In this document: positions 20,501 through 30,072 of the stretch, piece after piece
Layout: every line of letters begins with the position of its first letter
Numbering within the stretch: the stretch's first letter is position 1
Source: Acinetobacter sp. NCu2D-2
GTDB lineage: Bacteria > Pseudomonadota > Gammaproteobacteria > Pseudomonadales > Moraxellaceae
DNA length: 64,000 nucleotides
Direction of reading: 5' to 3'
NCBI RefSeq assembly: GCF_001647675.1
Contig: NZ_CP015594.1
Span: 1,116,001 to 1,180,000 of the forward strand
The notes under the pieces: model-generated
The model's input: only the letters and a program-made list of their open reading frames with translations
Database searches by the model: none
Told to the model about the DNA's origin: nothing
Translations under genes and position numbers: made by a program

Positions 20501-21368
20501 TTACTTAAAGAATTTGGCTTCCTCAGATTGTGGGTACTTGGCTAAAAGCTTAGTTTTATATTGCGCTGCGATGGTTGGTTTGTTTTCAACATCTTTAGCA
20601 ATGTTATAGAGTTGATAGACCGAACGAGATGCGCGCGTTGAATTTGGATAACGATCGGCAACGATCGCGTAGTTTTTCTTCGCTTCGTTAAAATTAGGTG
20701 GATCAATCGCTAAATAGAACTCAGCTAACCAAAAATAAGCATTGCTGATGTAAACACTATTTGGATTGTTCTTAATAAATGTTTGCATTGGTGCAATGGC
20801 TTTCGCTGCACCACCTTTTTTATAGGCATCTAAAGCGACTGTATAGGCAGCCTTTTCCTGCTCGTCAGGCGTTAATGGCGCAGTTTTTTGTGCGCTTGTA
20901 GCGGATGTACTTGCAGCTTTGATTGTAGAGTTAGTCGCAGTTGATGTTGACGAGTTATTTGTCGGTGCTTTCGCTGCTGGGAGACGTATCCTGTTGGTTA
21001 TCCTCCTCATTGTTTGCTGAGTCTGGATCTACTTTTTGTTGCAAAAGTTCTAATCGCTGATCTAAATCTGCATAACGATTGGTTAATTCATTTTTTAATG
21101 ATTGAATTTCATTATCTTGTTCTTCCATTTTGCCACGTAAGATACGAATATCATTTTCCAGTTGTTGATTTTTTTGCATCAACTGCCAGCTGACATTGGT
21201 TTGTATAGGTGTGTCATTACCCACAGGAATCGCTGGTGGGGTGGAAATTGCCACATTATTTTGAGTTGTTGTATTTTGGCTCAAACCACGTGACTCAATA
21301 GGTACATTGGCAAATAAAGCCGTGGTTGTAATTGCGGTTAAAGCAAATAAAACATGTTGTTTCAACAT
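20501..21368 (-). pseudogene. cpoB: Cell division coordinator CpoB (YbgF), split by a frameshift
   Basis: Two frames together make one CpoB-like periplasmic protein, which links peptidoglycan synthesis with Tol-Pal constriction. The first (21368 to 20955) has a signal peptide and an N-terminal trimeric coiled coil (heptads around ENDIRILRGKMEEQDNEIQ). The second (from about 21000 to 20501) has a Ser/Thr/Ala linker and TPR repeats ending in AKFFK. The frame changes in the linker. Removing one base from the GGG at 20979-20981 (CCC on the coding strand) would join DTSP to AAKAPTNN, but the exact spot is not certain. It stands away from tol-pal. It may be a true mutation or a sequencing error. 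Confidence 0.75.
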
Positions 21369-21643
21369 CGTTTTTCATTCCATTTGATATGCATTGTTTG
21401 CCGATTTGGAGTTAAGGGTAAACATGCTTATTTATAACTGTATTGAGCACATTAAAAACGTCACGCCAAAGAATTGCAACATCCTTTTACAAACATCTTC
21501 GTAAAAATAATGGCTCATTTTCGCACTTTACAGTCATAAGTATTCTGTATTGATTTTAAAATAATCAAACGGATAGGGAATTGGAAAAAACAGCCTAAGA
21601 CTTCTTGCAACTTCATCAAAAATCTCTATACTCTGTTCTTGCA

Positions 21644-21760
<117 letters not shown>

Positions 21761-22002
21761 ATTTATAATTATAAAAATTTGATTCTTTCCTCATCTTAAT
21801 TTCTTTATCTCTATCCTACATATCTTGATTTAATCTTTTCATATTATTGTGACTTTGAATCCTATTTGATTTGAGTAGGTCTAAAAGCTCATTATTTTAT
21901 TTTCGTGACTGCAATTTGACGCATTTAAGCTCATAATTTGTAAATCTAGTTTCTAAATATCGCAAAATAATTAACTAAGATAAGGCAATTTCTAAACCCA
22001 TA

Positions 22003-22617
22003 TTATTCATCATCAAGTTTACAATTAATCGCTTTGATAATCGCATCCATTTCAAAGCCACGATACATTAAAAAGCGAATTTGCTTAGCTTTAATTTTGG
22101 GATCTCTACTAACTTCAACACCATATTTTTTAACTTTAAGTTCGTAAGCTTGTTGCACCCAATCGGTTTCTTTGAGTTCTTCTGCAATTAAAGCCGTATC
22201 AATTTTTTTGCTTTTCAGCTTCATTTTGATTTGATTGGGGCCTTTACCCTTACGCTTTTGGCTTGAGAGCATGGTTTCAGCGACACGTTGATCGCTTTGG
22301 TAGTTCTCTCGAGAAAGCTCATCGACAAGCTCGAGCACTTCATTGCGGTCTTCCGCATAAAGGCAGAGTTTCTCAATCAGTTCGGCTTTGGCATATTCCT
22401 TACGTGTTAGCACCGCAAAGGCATAAGAACGCAAACGAGAGCCTGTCAGGCTCGGTTTTTTCTTTTCTTCAGTCGAATCAGCAAACAAACGCTGTTCGGG
22501 ATCAAACCCGTTGATTTGAGTTGAAGCGGTACTTTGTTTGGATTGATCATCTTCATCACCAAATTGCTGTTTGATGGCGTCATAATCGAGCAACTTGGTA
22601 AATTTTACTTCTGACAT
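22003..22617 (-). CDS. recX: Recombination regulator RecX
   Basis: RecX caps RecA filaments and inhibits RecA. The 204-residue protein has an acidic N-terminal stretch of about 60 residues and then the helical RecX repeats (for example LTRKEYAKAELIEKL, LVDELSRENYQSDQRVAE, and KKIDTALIAEEL). It lies 88 bases downstream of recA on the same strand, with a hairpin terminator between; readthrough of such a hairpin is how recX is expressed at low level in E. coli. Confidence 0.92.
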   Translation of the reverse strand: MSEVKFTKLLDYDAIKQQFGDEDDQSKQSTASTQINGFDPEQRLFADSTEEKKKPSLTGSRLRSYAFAVLTRKEYAKAELIEKLCLYAEDRNEVLELVDELSRENYQSDQRVAETMLSSQKRKGKGPNQIKMKLKSKKIDTALIAEELKETDWVQQAYELKVKKYGVEVSRDPKIKAKQIRFLMYRGFEMDAIIKAINCKLDDE

Positions 22618-22650
22618 TACAGACTCTTTGGTTTTATTAGGCCCATCATA

Positions 22651-22672
22651 ACAAAACGCCCCGAAGGGCGCT
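22651..22672 (-). terminator. Terminator between recA and recX
   Basis: On the minus strand, GCGCCC-TTC-GGGGCGT is followed by TTTTGTT. The T run is broken, so partial readthrough into recX is plausible. Confidence 0.75.
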
Positions 22673-22705
22673 GTGTTGGATGTTAATCAATGCTGTAATT
22701 GAGCA

Positions 22706-23746
22706 TTAAGCATCAAGTAAATCGGGTTCTTCTTCGTCAGTATCTTCAACAGGAACGGCTTTAGTTAATAACTGTTCGCGAATCAACTTTTCAATAGTTT
22801 GAGCAAGCTCAGTATTTTCTTCTAGGTAACGAATGGTATTATTTTTACCTTGACCGATTTTGTCACCTTGATATGAATACCAAGCACCTGCTTTGTGAAC
22901 AATCTCTTGTTGTACCGCAAGATCGATCAGTTCACCAAGATGGTTCACACCTTTACCGTAAAGAATTTGGAATAGCGCTTCTTTGAAAGGAGGTGCCATT
23001 TTGTTCTTCACGACTTTGACTTTGGTTTCTGAACCGACAATTTCATCGCCTTCTTTGACTTGACCAATACGGCGGATATCAAGACGAACAGACGCATAGA
23101 ATTTCAGTGCGTTACCACCAGTCGTGGTTTCAGGGCTACCAAACATCACACCAATCTTCATACGGATTTGGTTAATGAAGATCACCATACAGTTTGAACG
23201 CTTGGCATTACCGGTAATTTTACGTAGTGCTTGGCTCATTAAACGTGCTTGTAGACCCATGTGTGAGTCACCCATTTCGCCTTCAATTTCAGCACGTGGG
23301 GTAAGAGCAGCAACAGAGTCGACAACAATCAGGTCAATCGCACCTGAACGTACCAACATGTCTGCAATTTCAAGGGCTTGCTCACCGTGGTCAGGTTGCG
23401 ACACCAAAAGGTTGTCGATATCTACACCGAGTTTACGCGCATATTGTGGGTCTAGTGCATGTTCGGCATCGATAAACGCGCAAGTACCACCAGCTTTTTG
23501 ACATTGTGCAATCGCTTGCAATGTCATAGTCGTTTTACCTGATGATTCAGGACCATAAATTTCTACGATACGACCTTTTGGTAAACCACCAATACCGAGC
23601 GCGATATCAAGTGTTAAAGAGCCTGTAGAGACAGCTTCAACCGCTTGTACGGTATTGTCACCAAGACGCATTACTGTGTTTTTACCAAATTGTTTTTCAA
23701 TTTGGCTTAAGGCAGCATTCAGCGCCTTGCTTTTATTATCATCCAT
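22706..23746 (-). CDS. recA: Recombinase RecA
   Basis: RecA polymerises on single-stranded DNA and drives strand exchange and the damage response. In 346 residues it shows the Walker A motif GPESSGKTT, the Walker B ([10 protein letters not shown]), loop L1 ([18 protein letters not shown]), and loop L2 near [14 protein letters not shown]. The C-terminus is acidic ([12 protein letters not shown]). No LexA-type SOS box is seen upstream, in line with the absence of LexA in Acinetobacter. Confidence 0.98.
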   Translation of the reverse strand: MDDNKSKALNAALSQIEKQFGKNTVMRLGDNTVQAVEAVSTGSLTLDIALGIGGLPKGRIVEIYGPESSGKTTMTLQAIAQCQKAGGTCAFIDAEHALDPQYARKLGVDIDNLLVSQPDHGEQALEIADMLVRSGAIDLIVVDSVAALTPRAEIEGEMGDSHMGLQARLMSQALRKITGNAKRSNCMVIFINQIRMKIGVMFGSPETTTGGNALKFYASVRLDIRRIGQVKEGDEIVGSETKVKVVKNKMAPPFKEALFQILYGKGVNHLGELIDLAVQQEIVHKAGAWYSYQGDKIGQGKNNTIRYLEENTELAQTIEKLIREQLLTKAVPVEDTDEEEPDLLDA

Positions 23747-23890
23747 CTTACAACCTCAATACGATGTCACAAACTTAGTACTCAAGTGGATGTCTTAAAT
23801 TAGATCTCGTTCCACATGCGTATAGTGACAGAAAAGTCCTTCATCTTCTATAAATGTCAGGCCGTGTGCGACACATTCTGACGTTCAAAT

Positions 23891-24331
23891 TTAGTCATCA
23901 TTATACGACCAATGGTCATCAAATAACTGACTATTTTCTTGTCTAAATTTACTGATATCACGACGGTCTTTTTTACTTGGTCGATGATCCGGTCGAGCTA
24001 GATTATGCATCTTTCTTTGCGATGCAAGCAATTCTCTTTTTTCTATACTTTCAGGTGTTTCGTCGTAAAGTTGTTGTGCAACTGGCGCAGGACCACGTAC
24101 ATCGGAAAGCGCTTTAATCACCACGGTTTTTTTCTCTAAACCTTGTTGAATCGTGAGCTGCATTCCGACACGCACTTCACGTGAGACTTTAACGCGTTCA
24201 CCATCAATATGCACCTTACCGCCTTCAATGGCATTTTTGGCAATCGAACGGGTTTTAAAGAAGCGTGCTGCCCAAACCCATTTGTCGATGCGCATACTCA
24301 ATGCATTTTCAGGTAAATTCGATTTACGCAT
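23891..24331 (-). CDS. hslR: S4-domain RNA-binding heat shock protein Hsp15
   Basis: Hsp15 binds 50S subunits that still hold a nascent chain with tRNA and helps recycle them. The start MRKSNLPE at 24331 is chosen because it overlaps the end of the yrfG gene as ATGCGTAA; an ATG 12 bases upstream is also in frame. The S4 domain occupies about residues 14-60 (MRIDKWVWAARFFKTRS, GGKVHIDGERVK), followed by a basic C-terminal tail with DHRPSKKDRR. The yrfG-hslR order is also found in E. coli. Confidence 0.92.
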   Translation of the reverse strand: MRKSNLPENALSMRIDKWVWAARFFKTRSIAKNAIEGGKVHIDGERVKVSREVRVGMQLTIQQGLEKKTVVIKALSDVRGPAPVAQQLYDETPESIEKRELLASQRKMHNLARPDHRPSKKDRRDISKFRQENSQLFDDHWSYNDD

Positions 24332-25010
24332 ATTTTTGCTCAACCTCAGTGCGTTCTAAATAAGGGATTAAGTCTGTTAATTGGTCCAACATCGGGTAAT
24401 TGCAAGTCTCGCGTGGTGGCTTAGCAGAAGAGGGCTGTTGAATTGAAAACAAATTCTTTAAACCATAATTTTTAGCGCCATTGAGGACTTTTTCTGTGTC
24501 ATCGATAAAATAAACCTTGTCTGCATCAAAGGGGTGTAAGGCATTTAAGCCTTGCCAAAAGCCTTGGAATTCTTTGGCATGACCGATTTGCTCAGAGCTG
24601 ACAATGACATCAAAATAATCTGCAATGCCTATATGTTCGAGTTTGAACTTGAGTCCTGCACAATCGGCATTGGTCGCAAGCCACATTGGATATCCATTCG
24701 CTTTAAGATAATTCAGTAACTCCAAACATTTGGGTCTAAAAGCCACTTTATCTTTATGTTCAATTTGCATGGCTAAAACGTCGACTTCGACTTTAGACGT
24801 CCAAAAACGCGATGAGTACCAATTTAAGGTATGATTATGTTCTTGATAAAATGCGTAGAGCGTTGCTTGACTCTGCTCAAGGCTGCAGCCGTGAAGCTTG
24901 GCATAGCGGATGGGAAGTAGATCATTCCAAATGAAATCATCATAAGCAAGATCAAGTAAAGTGCCGTCCATATCAAAAATGATGGTCGGTTTTTCTGAGC
25001 AATTCGACAT
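24324..25010 (-). CDS. yrfG: HAD hydrolase, GMP/IMP nucleotidase YrfG type
   Basis: The protein is a 228-residue cytoplasmic HAD phosphatase with motif I DMDGTLLDL at residues 13-21, motif II around LATNADC, and the acidic motif FIDDTEKVL. In E. coli, YrfG dephosphorylates GMP and IMP and lies next to hslR; the same neighbourhood here (8-base overlap with hslR) supports the assignment. Substrate is by analogy only. It is divergent from cysQ with only 12 bases between start codons, so promoters lie inside the genes or overlap. Confidence 0.85.
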   Translation of the reverse strand: MSNCSEKPTIIFDMDGTLLDLAYDDFIWNDLLPIRYAKLHGCSLEQSQATLYAFYQEHNHTLNWYSSRFWTSKVEVDVLAMQIEHKDKVAFRPKCLELLNYLKANGYPMWLATNADCAGLKFKLEHIGIADYFDVIVSSEQIGHAKEFQGFWQGLNALHPFDADKVYFIDDTEKVLNGAKNYGLKNLFSIQQPSSAKPPRETCNYPMLDQLTDLIPYLERTEVEQKYA

Positions 25011-25022
25011 ATAAGGTGTTCT

Positions 25023-25871
25023 ATGTTTAAAGCAACGACATCACCACAAGATCCCATGATTTTGCAGTTTGTACCCATTTTGACACAAGCCTGTGAAATT
25101 TTGCGAGAAGAATATCAGCGATATTGTTCGGGTGAGGCTTTTGACATTGAACGTAAAAGTGATGATTCACCGGTGACCCAAGCGGATTATCGAGTCAACA
25201 CTTATTTAACCGAAGCACTTGCCAAGATATCAGACCTACCTTTGCTTTCAGAAGAAGGTCGTGAAAATGATCGCCAGCATTGGCAAAAGTTTTGGTTGCT
25301 TGATCCTTTAGACGGCACCAAAGAGTTTTTGCACAAGCGTCCTGAATTCACCATTAATTTAAGTCTTGTGGAGGGCAGTCAAACCACATTTGCGATCTTA
25401 GCCATTCCTGCGCAGAAACTGATTTATTTTTGTCCGCTTCAAGGAATGCCACTCAAATACGATTATCAGCAGCAACAATGGTCAAGTTATGAAACTATTG
25501 AAAAAGATCAGGTCTATGTTGGCTTAAGTCAAAGCAGTCAGAAGAAACCCAAATATCAGCAGTACTTAGATGCTTTAGAGAAAATTACGCCATACCAAGA
25601 GTTTAAAGCAGGCAGTGCCTATAAATTTTGCATGATGCTTGAAGATCAGGTCGATATTTATCCGCGTTTTCATCCAACGTGTGAATGGGATACCAGTGCA
25701 GGTCAATGTATGATCGAACGCATTGGCGGAGGATTGGTTGATTTTAAAGGACGCCCATTTACTTATAATCAGCGAGAAAGCGTATTGAATGGCGGATTTA
25801 TCGCATTTAAGAATTTACAAATGAAAAAGATTGCCTTGCAAGCCCTTGCTGAAATGCACGTAGAGCATTGA
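25023..25871 (+). CDS. cysQ: 3'(2'),5'-bisphosphate nucleotidase CysQ
   Basis: CysQ removes PAP (3'-phosphoadenosine 5'-phosphate), a by-product of sulfate assimilation. The 282-residue protein belongs to the lithium-sensitive inositol monophosphatase family: metal ligands in LSEEGREND, LDPLDGTKEF near residues 98-107, and the C-terminal CEWDTSAGQ. The start ATG has AAGGTG upstream. The following phosphatase gene begins about 90 bases later on the same strand. Confidence 0.93.
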   Translation: MFKATTSPQDPMILQFVPILTQACEILREEYQRYCSGEAFDIERKSDDSPVTQADYRVNTYLTEALAKISDLPLLSEEGRENDRQHWQKFWLLDPLDGTKEFLHKRPEFTINLSLVEGSQTTFAILAIPAQKLIYFCPLQGMPLKYDYQQQQWSSYETIEKDQVYVGLSQSSQKKPKYQQYLDALEKITPYQEFKAGSAYKFCMMLEDQVDIYPRFHPTCEWDTSAGQCMIERIGGGLVDFKGRPFTYNQRESVLNGGFIAFKNLQMKKIALQALAEMHVEH

Positions 25872-25960
25872 GCTAAAAATTCAGCATGTTATAGTGGCAG
25901 AGAGTCTTTGATAAATGACAGTTGGCTTTTGACGTGGCATTGAACCTGCTTCCCCCAAGT

Positions 25961-26683
25961 ATGCTTAAAGCAATCGATCTGTTACCAGATCCTAAAACGC
26001 CTGTGACGCTTTTTACCCGTCATTCTATTCGTGAGGATGTTAAAGGTCAGGGCTTAGCAGGTTATGATCTGCAATTGACGGTGCCAGGTCGTGAATTGGC
26101 ACAGGAATGGGGAACATACCTCGTTGAAAATACTGATCGTGTGATTCAGCACTGTATATCTAGTCCAATTCAGCGTTGTGTAGATACTGCAGCACTAATG
26201 ATTGATGGAGCAGATGCGGTTACAGTTCAGCCGAATACCCATGATATTAAGATTGTTGAGCAGGGCTTGTTGGTGGAGCCGGGAAGCTTTGTGCTTGATA
26301 TTAAGCAAGCAGGACCATATTTTGCCAAACAGGGCGCATTGGGTTTTATTAATAGCTTTGTAAATAATGCTTTACCAGGCATGAAACACCCCATCAGTGG
26401 CGTTGTAGATGTACTTGAGCTGATTTATAACACCCATCCAAGCAATGAAGCAGGACTCAGCCTTGCGGTCAGTCACGATACGATTCTTGCTGCGATGATT
26501 GCAGTGATGTCAGGCAGACAAACCATCAGCCGTGAAGATTGGCCGAAAATGATGGAAGGGCTGTTTGTTTGGTTTGAAGGTGATGTTTTTGCGGAATGCC
26601 AACTCAAATGGATTTGGCGCGGTGAAGTGCACAGTTTAAGCATTGCGGAATTTCAACAAATAGATGATCTCAGAAAAATTTAA
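25961..26683 (+). CDS. Histidine phosphatase family protein
   Basis: The protein is about 240 residues and has the phosphoglycerate mutase-like fold motifs: TRHSIRE with the phosphohistidine near the N-terminus, SSPIQRCVDTA, and the C-terminal SHDTIL. The substrate is unknown. The ATG at 25961 (MLKAIDLLPD) is used; an in-frame TTG at 25922 or GTG at 25934 would extend it by up to 13 residues, and no clear ribosome site decides. It may be cotranscribed with cysQ. Confidence 0.8.
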   Translation: MLKAIDLLPDPKTPVTLFTRHSIREDVKGQGLAGYDLQLTVPGRELAQEWGTYLVENTDRVIQHCISSPIQRCVDTAALMIDGADAVTVQPNTHDIKIVEQGLLVEPGSFVLDIKQAGPYFAKQGALGFINSFVNNALPGMKHPISGVVDVLELIYNTHPSNEAGLSLAVSHDTILAAMIAVMSGRQTISREDWPKMMEGLFVWFEGDVFAECQLKWIWRGEVHSLSIAEFQQIDDLRKI

Positions 26684-26794
26684 TCAATGATTTTATAATG
26701 TAATAAAAGTTTCGCTACAAAAGTTTGCTTGAAGCATTCTTCTGAATAACCTATTTCTAGTTATGAGTATTTCAATGATCTTAGGATGGGATTG

Positions 26795-26935
26795 ATGATG
26801 AGTGCAAATGAGCAAACACATACGCCAGCAAAAGAATCTAACGACGATAAAGGTAATCAAGACAGCTTTAAGAATTCAACACCTGTGAAAAAGCCCAATG
26901 AGCAACCTGAAAATCCAGCTAAAGAGCAGAAGTAA
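26795..26935 (+). CDS. Small hydrophilic protein, function unknown
   Basis: A short frame of 46 codons begins with ATGATG after a good ribosome site (AGGATGGG) and ends in TAA. The product is rich in Lys, Asn, Pro, Glu and Gln (EQTHTPAKESNDDKGNQ near the start), has no hydrophobic segment, and is predicted by eye to be disordered. I know of no family for it. The next convergent gene is rpsT, with its terminator between. Confidence 0.5.
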   Translation: MMSANEQTHTPAKESNDDKGNQDSFKNSTPVKKPNEQPENPAKEQK

Positions 26936-27002
26936 TATTAAATGACTTGATGAATCTGAAAGTGAAGAAGTTATTTCGAAATTTTTATAAAATGATAGAC
27001 AT

Positions 27003-27028
27003 AAAAAAAGCCCTAAAAGGGCTTTTTT
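27003..27028. terminator. Terminator of rpsT (bidirectional)
   Basis: AAAAAAGCCC pairs with GGGCTTTTTT around TAAAA. It follows the rpsT stop on the minus strand and can also serve the small + strand gene. Confidence 0.9.
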
Positions 27029-27040
27029 CATTGCAACAAA

Positions 27041-27307
27041 TTATTTAGCTAATGCTTTAACTTGTGCGTTTAAACGGCTCTTATGACGAGCTGCTTTGTT
27101 TTTATGGATGATGCCTTTGTCAGCCATACGGTCAAGAACTGGAACCGCAGTTTTGTAAGCTTCAGAAGCAACAGCATAATCACCAGCAGCAATAGCAGCT
27201 ACTGTGCGTTTAAGATATGTACGAACCATAGAACGCAAGCTTGCGTTGTGTTTGCGTGCTTTAACGTTTTGACGAGCACGTTTTTTTGCTTGAGCAGAGT
27301 TTGCCAC
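27041..27307 (-). CDS. rpsT: 30S ribosomal protein S20
   Basis: S20 is a primary 16S rRNA binding protein made of three long helices. The 88-residue length, Lys/Arg/Ala richness and the N-terminal [14 protein letters not shown] are typical. It is a single-gene unit with GGAG upstream of the start. In many bacteria S20 represses its own translation; nothing in the sequence proves that here. Confidence 0.97.
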   Translation of the reverse strand: MANSAQAKKRARQNVKARKHNASLRSMVRTYLKRTVAAIAAGDYAVASEAYKTAVPVLDRMADKGIIHKNKAARHKSRLNAQVKALAK

Positions 27308-27520
27308 TCGTGCACTCCTTGAAATAGATTGGTCTGGGCGGGCTGAAACTCAACTGAAAACCACATCAGAAGAACTATCACCAGCCCGTAAACAAGTGCC
27401 ATATTTTGATTAAAGTGAGTGCTTAAGTCAAGTCTTGACATGCTTTGACAACATTTTAGTTGCAGAAAAATCCTAAAGAAAACGTTAGATTAGTATGCAA
27501 GCCACTATATTGTATAAAAA

Positions 27521-28183
27521 ATGACTTATTCTATCGAAAGTGCCATTGTTATCGGGGCGACAGGTTTGGTCGGTAAAACTCTGATTAAAGCCCTACAAAA
27601 TGAAAGACAATGCGAAAAAATTACAGCCATTGTTCGAAACTATTCCAATGAACTGGCTCAGTATCCCAAGGTACGACAATTTGTCCTTGAAGATTTCCTA
27701 ATGTTGAATGATGAAGATCTCTTTGGTCATACTCATGCATTCAGCTGCTTAGGTTCAACCCTAAAAAAGGCAGGATCAAAAGAGCAATTCTATAATATTG
27801 ATTATGTGATTAATGCACATTTTGCAGAGCTAGTACAACAAAGCGGTGCACATTACTTACTGCTCAGTGCTTTTGGGGCGAATGATCAATCCCTTTTCTT
27901 CTATAACCGTGTTAAAGGTGAGCTTGAGGCGTATATCAAAAGCTTAAGTGTAAACAAGGTCAGTATTATCCGGCCGTCTTTACTGTTAGGACAGCGTTCA
28001 GAGAAGCGACGCTTAGAAGATGCAACACAGAAACTTTATCAACGATTTTCGCATTTGGTACCTAATACATTTAAATATAAGCCAGTGACAGCGGAGCAAG
28101 TGGCTCATACTATGGTCGATGCAGCGCTGAATCAGACGCTCAAATTTCAAACCTATGATAATTTAGCCATACAAAAAATATGA
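27521..28183 (+). CDS. NAD(P)-binding Rossmann protein (atypical SDR, TIP30-like)
   Basis: The 220-residue protein has an N-terminal dinucleotide-binding motif (VIGATGLVGKTL, residues 11-22) and matches the general shape of NAD(P)H-binding, NmrA/TIP30-like atypical short-chain dehydrogenases: SCLGSTLKKAGS, a YNRVKGELE segment with the usual Tyr-x-x-x-Lys pattern, and IIRPSLLLG. The substrate is unknown. rraA follows after 15 bases, so they probably share a transcript. Confidence 0.82.
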   Translation: MTYSIESAIVIGATGLVGKTLIKALQNERQCEKITAIVRNYSNELAQYPKVRQFVLEDFLMLNDEDLFGHTHAFSCLGSTLKKAGSKEQFYNIDYVINAHFAELVQQSGAHYLLLSAFGANDQSLFFYNRVKGELEAYIKSLSVNKVSIIRPSLLLGQRSEKRRLEDATQKLYQRFSHLVPNTFKYKPVTAEQVAHTMVDAALNQTLKFQTYDNLAIQKI

Positions 28184-28198
28184 AAGAGGGTAAAAATC

Positions 28199-28711
28199 GT
28201 GTCGACTACAGCATTTGTGACCTGTGATTTATTAGATGATCATCCTGATCTAGCTTTACAAGTCGTGACACCATGTTTGGATGGTAAGTTTTTTAAAAGT
28301 TATGGCGCACGTAAAAGTTTTGCGGGTCAAATTGTCACAGTAAAATGTTTTGAAGATAACTCACGCGTTAAAGAGCTATTAGCGACTGACGGTACAGGCA
28401 AAGTCCTTGTTGTGGATGGTGGTGCTTCAATGCGCTGTGCGCTTATGGGCGATATGATTGCTGAATCGGCAGTGAAAAATCATTGGAATGGCGTGATTAT
28501 TTACGGCTGTGTACGTGATGTAGATGCTATTGCTGAGTTGGATTTGGGGGTACATGCACTTGCTGCCATTCCTCAAAAAAGTAACCGTAAAGGTTTAGGT
28601 GAAGTAGACATCGATTTGCACTTTGGTGGTGTGGTGTTTAAGTCTGGTGAATACGTCTACGCGGATAATAATGGCATTGTATTGTCACAACAGAATTTAT
28701 TGGCTCAATAG
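28199..28711 (+). CDS. rraA: RraA family protein, regulator of ribonuclease E activity
   Basis: The 170-residue protein matches RraA-type proteins, which in E. coli bind the C-terminal scaffold of RNase E and inhibit it; related members are 4-hydroxy-4-methyl-2-oxoglutarate aldolases. Motifs include the [20 protein letters not shown] and [12 protein letters not shown] stretches. The start is GTG, with AAGAGGG at the right distance upstream. The Asp of the aldolase metal site pattern appears kept, so aldolase activity is an alternative that sequence alone does not exclude. Confidence 0.9.
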   Translation: MSTTAFVTCDLLDDHPDLALQVVTPCLDGKFFKSYGARKSFAGQIVTVKCFEDNSRVKELLATDGTGKVLVVDGGASMRCALMGDMIAESAVKNHWNGVIIYGCVRDVDAIAELDLGVHALAAIPQKSNRKGLGEVDIDLHFGGVVFKSGEYVYADNNGIVLSQQNLLAQ

Positions 28712-28784
28712 CCTGTAAAGCTGAGTGACTAATGACTGGCATATATATGAGATATATGCCTTTAAAAACAAAAAAAGAAAGGAC

Positions 28785-29567
28785 ATGAGTATGCTGATAC
28801 ATCAAGTGAAAGTGATTCAAGCGCTCGCTTCAGCGGTTGTAGAAGGCGGTCGTGGTACAACAGGCACAGCACATCCACAGCAGCCCGAGAAGTCGCTTAA
28901 GCTCTATGAGTTTGAAGGTTCGCCGTTTTGTCGACGTGTACGTGAAGTGATGACCTTATTGAACTTGGATTATGAAGTTTATCCATGTCCTAAAGGTGGA
29001 CAGAAATTTCGTCCTATGGTGAAAGCATTGGGCGGAAAGACTCAATTTCCATTTTTGGTTGATGAAAACACAAATACTCAGTTGCATGAGTCGCAGGATA
29101 TTATCCATTACTTGTTTAAACATTATGGTAAATCAGGTCATATCCCGAAAAAATATGCCCATTATCCTAAAGTGCCTTATGTGGCATTGGCAGGGACATT
29201 AATTAATGGTGCTCGTGGCGTATGGGTGAATAAGAAAATTATCAATCGACCTGCACCTGAACAATTAATAGAGCTGTGGGGCTTTGAAGCAAGTCCTTAT
29301 ACCCGTATCGTGCGTGCGACATTGACCGAACTTGAACTGCCTTTTATTTTTCATAATGTGGCAAAGGAACGTTGGCAAGATCAGGGTCTAGCAAAACTAC
29401 GTTTGAAACCTGGAAAATATCAACCGCTGCAAGGTGGTAAACGCGAACAAGTATTAAAAGTCATGGGCGATAATATTCAAGTACCGTATTTAGTCGATCC
29501 AAATACTGATACCAAGATGTTTGAATCTAAAGATATCGTCGATTACCTGCACAAACAGTATGGCTAA
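28785..29567 (+). CDS. Tandem glutaredoxin/GST N-terminal domain protein
   Basis: The start at 28785 (MSMLIHQV) has AAAGGAC upstream; an earlier in-frame codon at 28725 is rejected. The 260-residue protein contains two thioredoxin-like GST_N modules in tandem: the first about residues 38-120 with SPFCRRVREV as active site region, the second about 165-260 with SPYTRIVRA, where the Cys is lost. Each ends in an F/L-hES-QDI-type glutathione-binding segment (LHESQDIIHYL and MFESKDIVDYL). The first may bind glutathione; no GST C-terminal domain is present. Function is unknown. Confidence 0.82.
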   Translation: MSMLIHQVKVIQALASAVVEGGRGTTGTAHPQQPEKSLKLYEFEGSPFCRRVREVMTLLNLDYEVYPCPKGGQKFRPMVKALGGKTQFPFLVDENTNTQLHESQDIIHYLFKHYGKSGHIPKKYAHYPKVPYVALAGTLINGARGVWVNKKIINRPAPEQLIELWGFEASPYTRIVRATLTELELPFIFHNVAKERWQDQGLAKLRLKPGKYQPLQGGKREQVLKVMGDNIQVPYLVDPNTDTKMFESKDIVDYLHKQYG

Positions 29568-29717
29568 GCAGTCTATTATTTAAAGTGTCATCTGTAGCTG
29601 ATTATGTAGATTGGCTGCAGGATCTAAAAATAAAAAACCTTTAAAGCATGATTTTTATTATAAGTTTGGTTATATTTTAAGATTATATTTTAGCCTGATT
29701 GGGCTTTGGGGCATTTT

Positions 29718-30020
29718 ATGACAACGCAAGATTTGGTATTGCCGATACCGGTACTCGTAGTTGAAGATGATCCTATCATTCAGACACGCTTAAAATTAAT
29801 TCTTTTAGAGTTGGGGTATACCGAGGAAACGCTATTTTTTGCCTCGAGTGTGGCTCAAGCCAATCAAATCTTAGAACAGCAATATGTGTCATTGGCTTTA
29901 ATTGACTTAGGGCTACCCGATGGTAATGGCATCAGTATTATTCAACGTATTCGTGAGCAAGAATCGCATACTTTAATCTTGGTGATCTCTGCTTGGAGTA
30001 CACAGGGCAGCCTATCTTAA
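29718..30020 (+). pseudogene. Response regulator, NarL/LuxR type: 5' part, cut by an IS200/IS605-type element
   Basis: This is the first part of a receiver domain: VLVVEDDPIIQ with the acidic pocket, and the phosphoacceptor Asp in ALIDLGLPDGNG. It breaks off after VISAW-STQGS, where a transposon begins, and ends at a stop inside the element. The rest of the gene continues at about 31873 in a frame that would restore the usual AW-to-KAGATGYVLKE spacing. The start ATG at 29718 is preferred over an in-frame TTG at 29706. The partner kinase gene lies downstream. Confidence 0.9.
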
Positions 30021-30032
30021 AGTGAAAGAGGA

Positions 30033-30056
30033 CTCCACCCGACAGTCAGGGTGGAG
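30033..30056. repeat. Left-end hairpin of the IS200/IS605-type element
   Basis: CTCCACCC and GGGTGGAG pair perfectly around an 8-base loop. TnpA of this family recognises such subterminal hairpins. Confidence 0.75.
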
Positions 30057-30072
30057 GTGAATTTCAAGGATT

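Noticed and set aside
23747..23890. SOS box (LexA type) upstream of recA
   Set aside because: No CTG-N10-CAG operator is visible, and Acinetobacter lacks LexA.
27199..27441. Minus-strand frame overlapping rpsT
   Set aside because: About 80 codons run through the S20 coding start in another frame, with no ribosome site; a shadow of rpsT.
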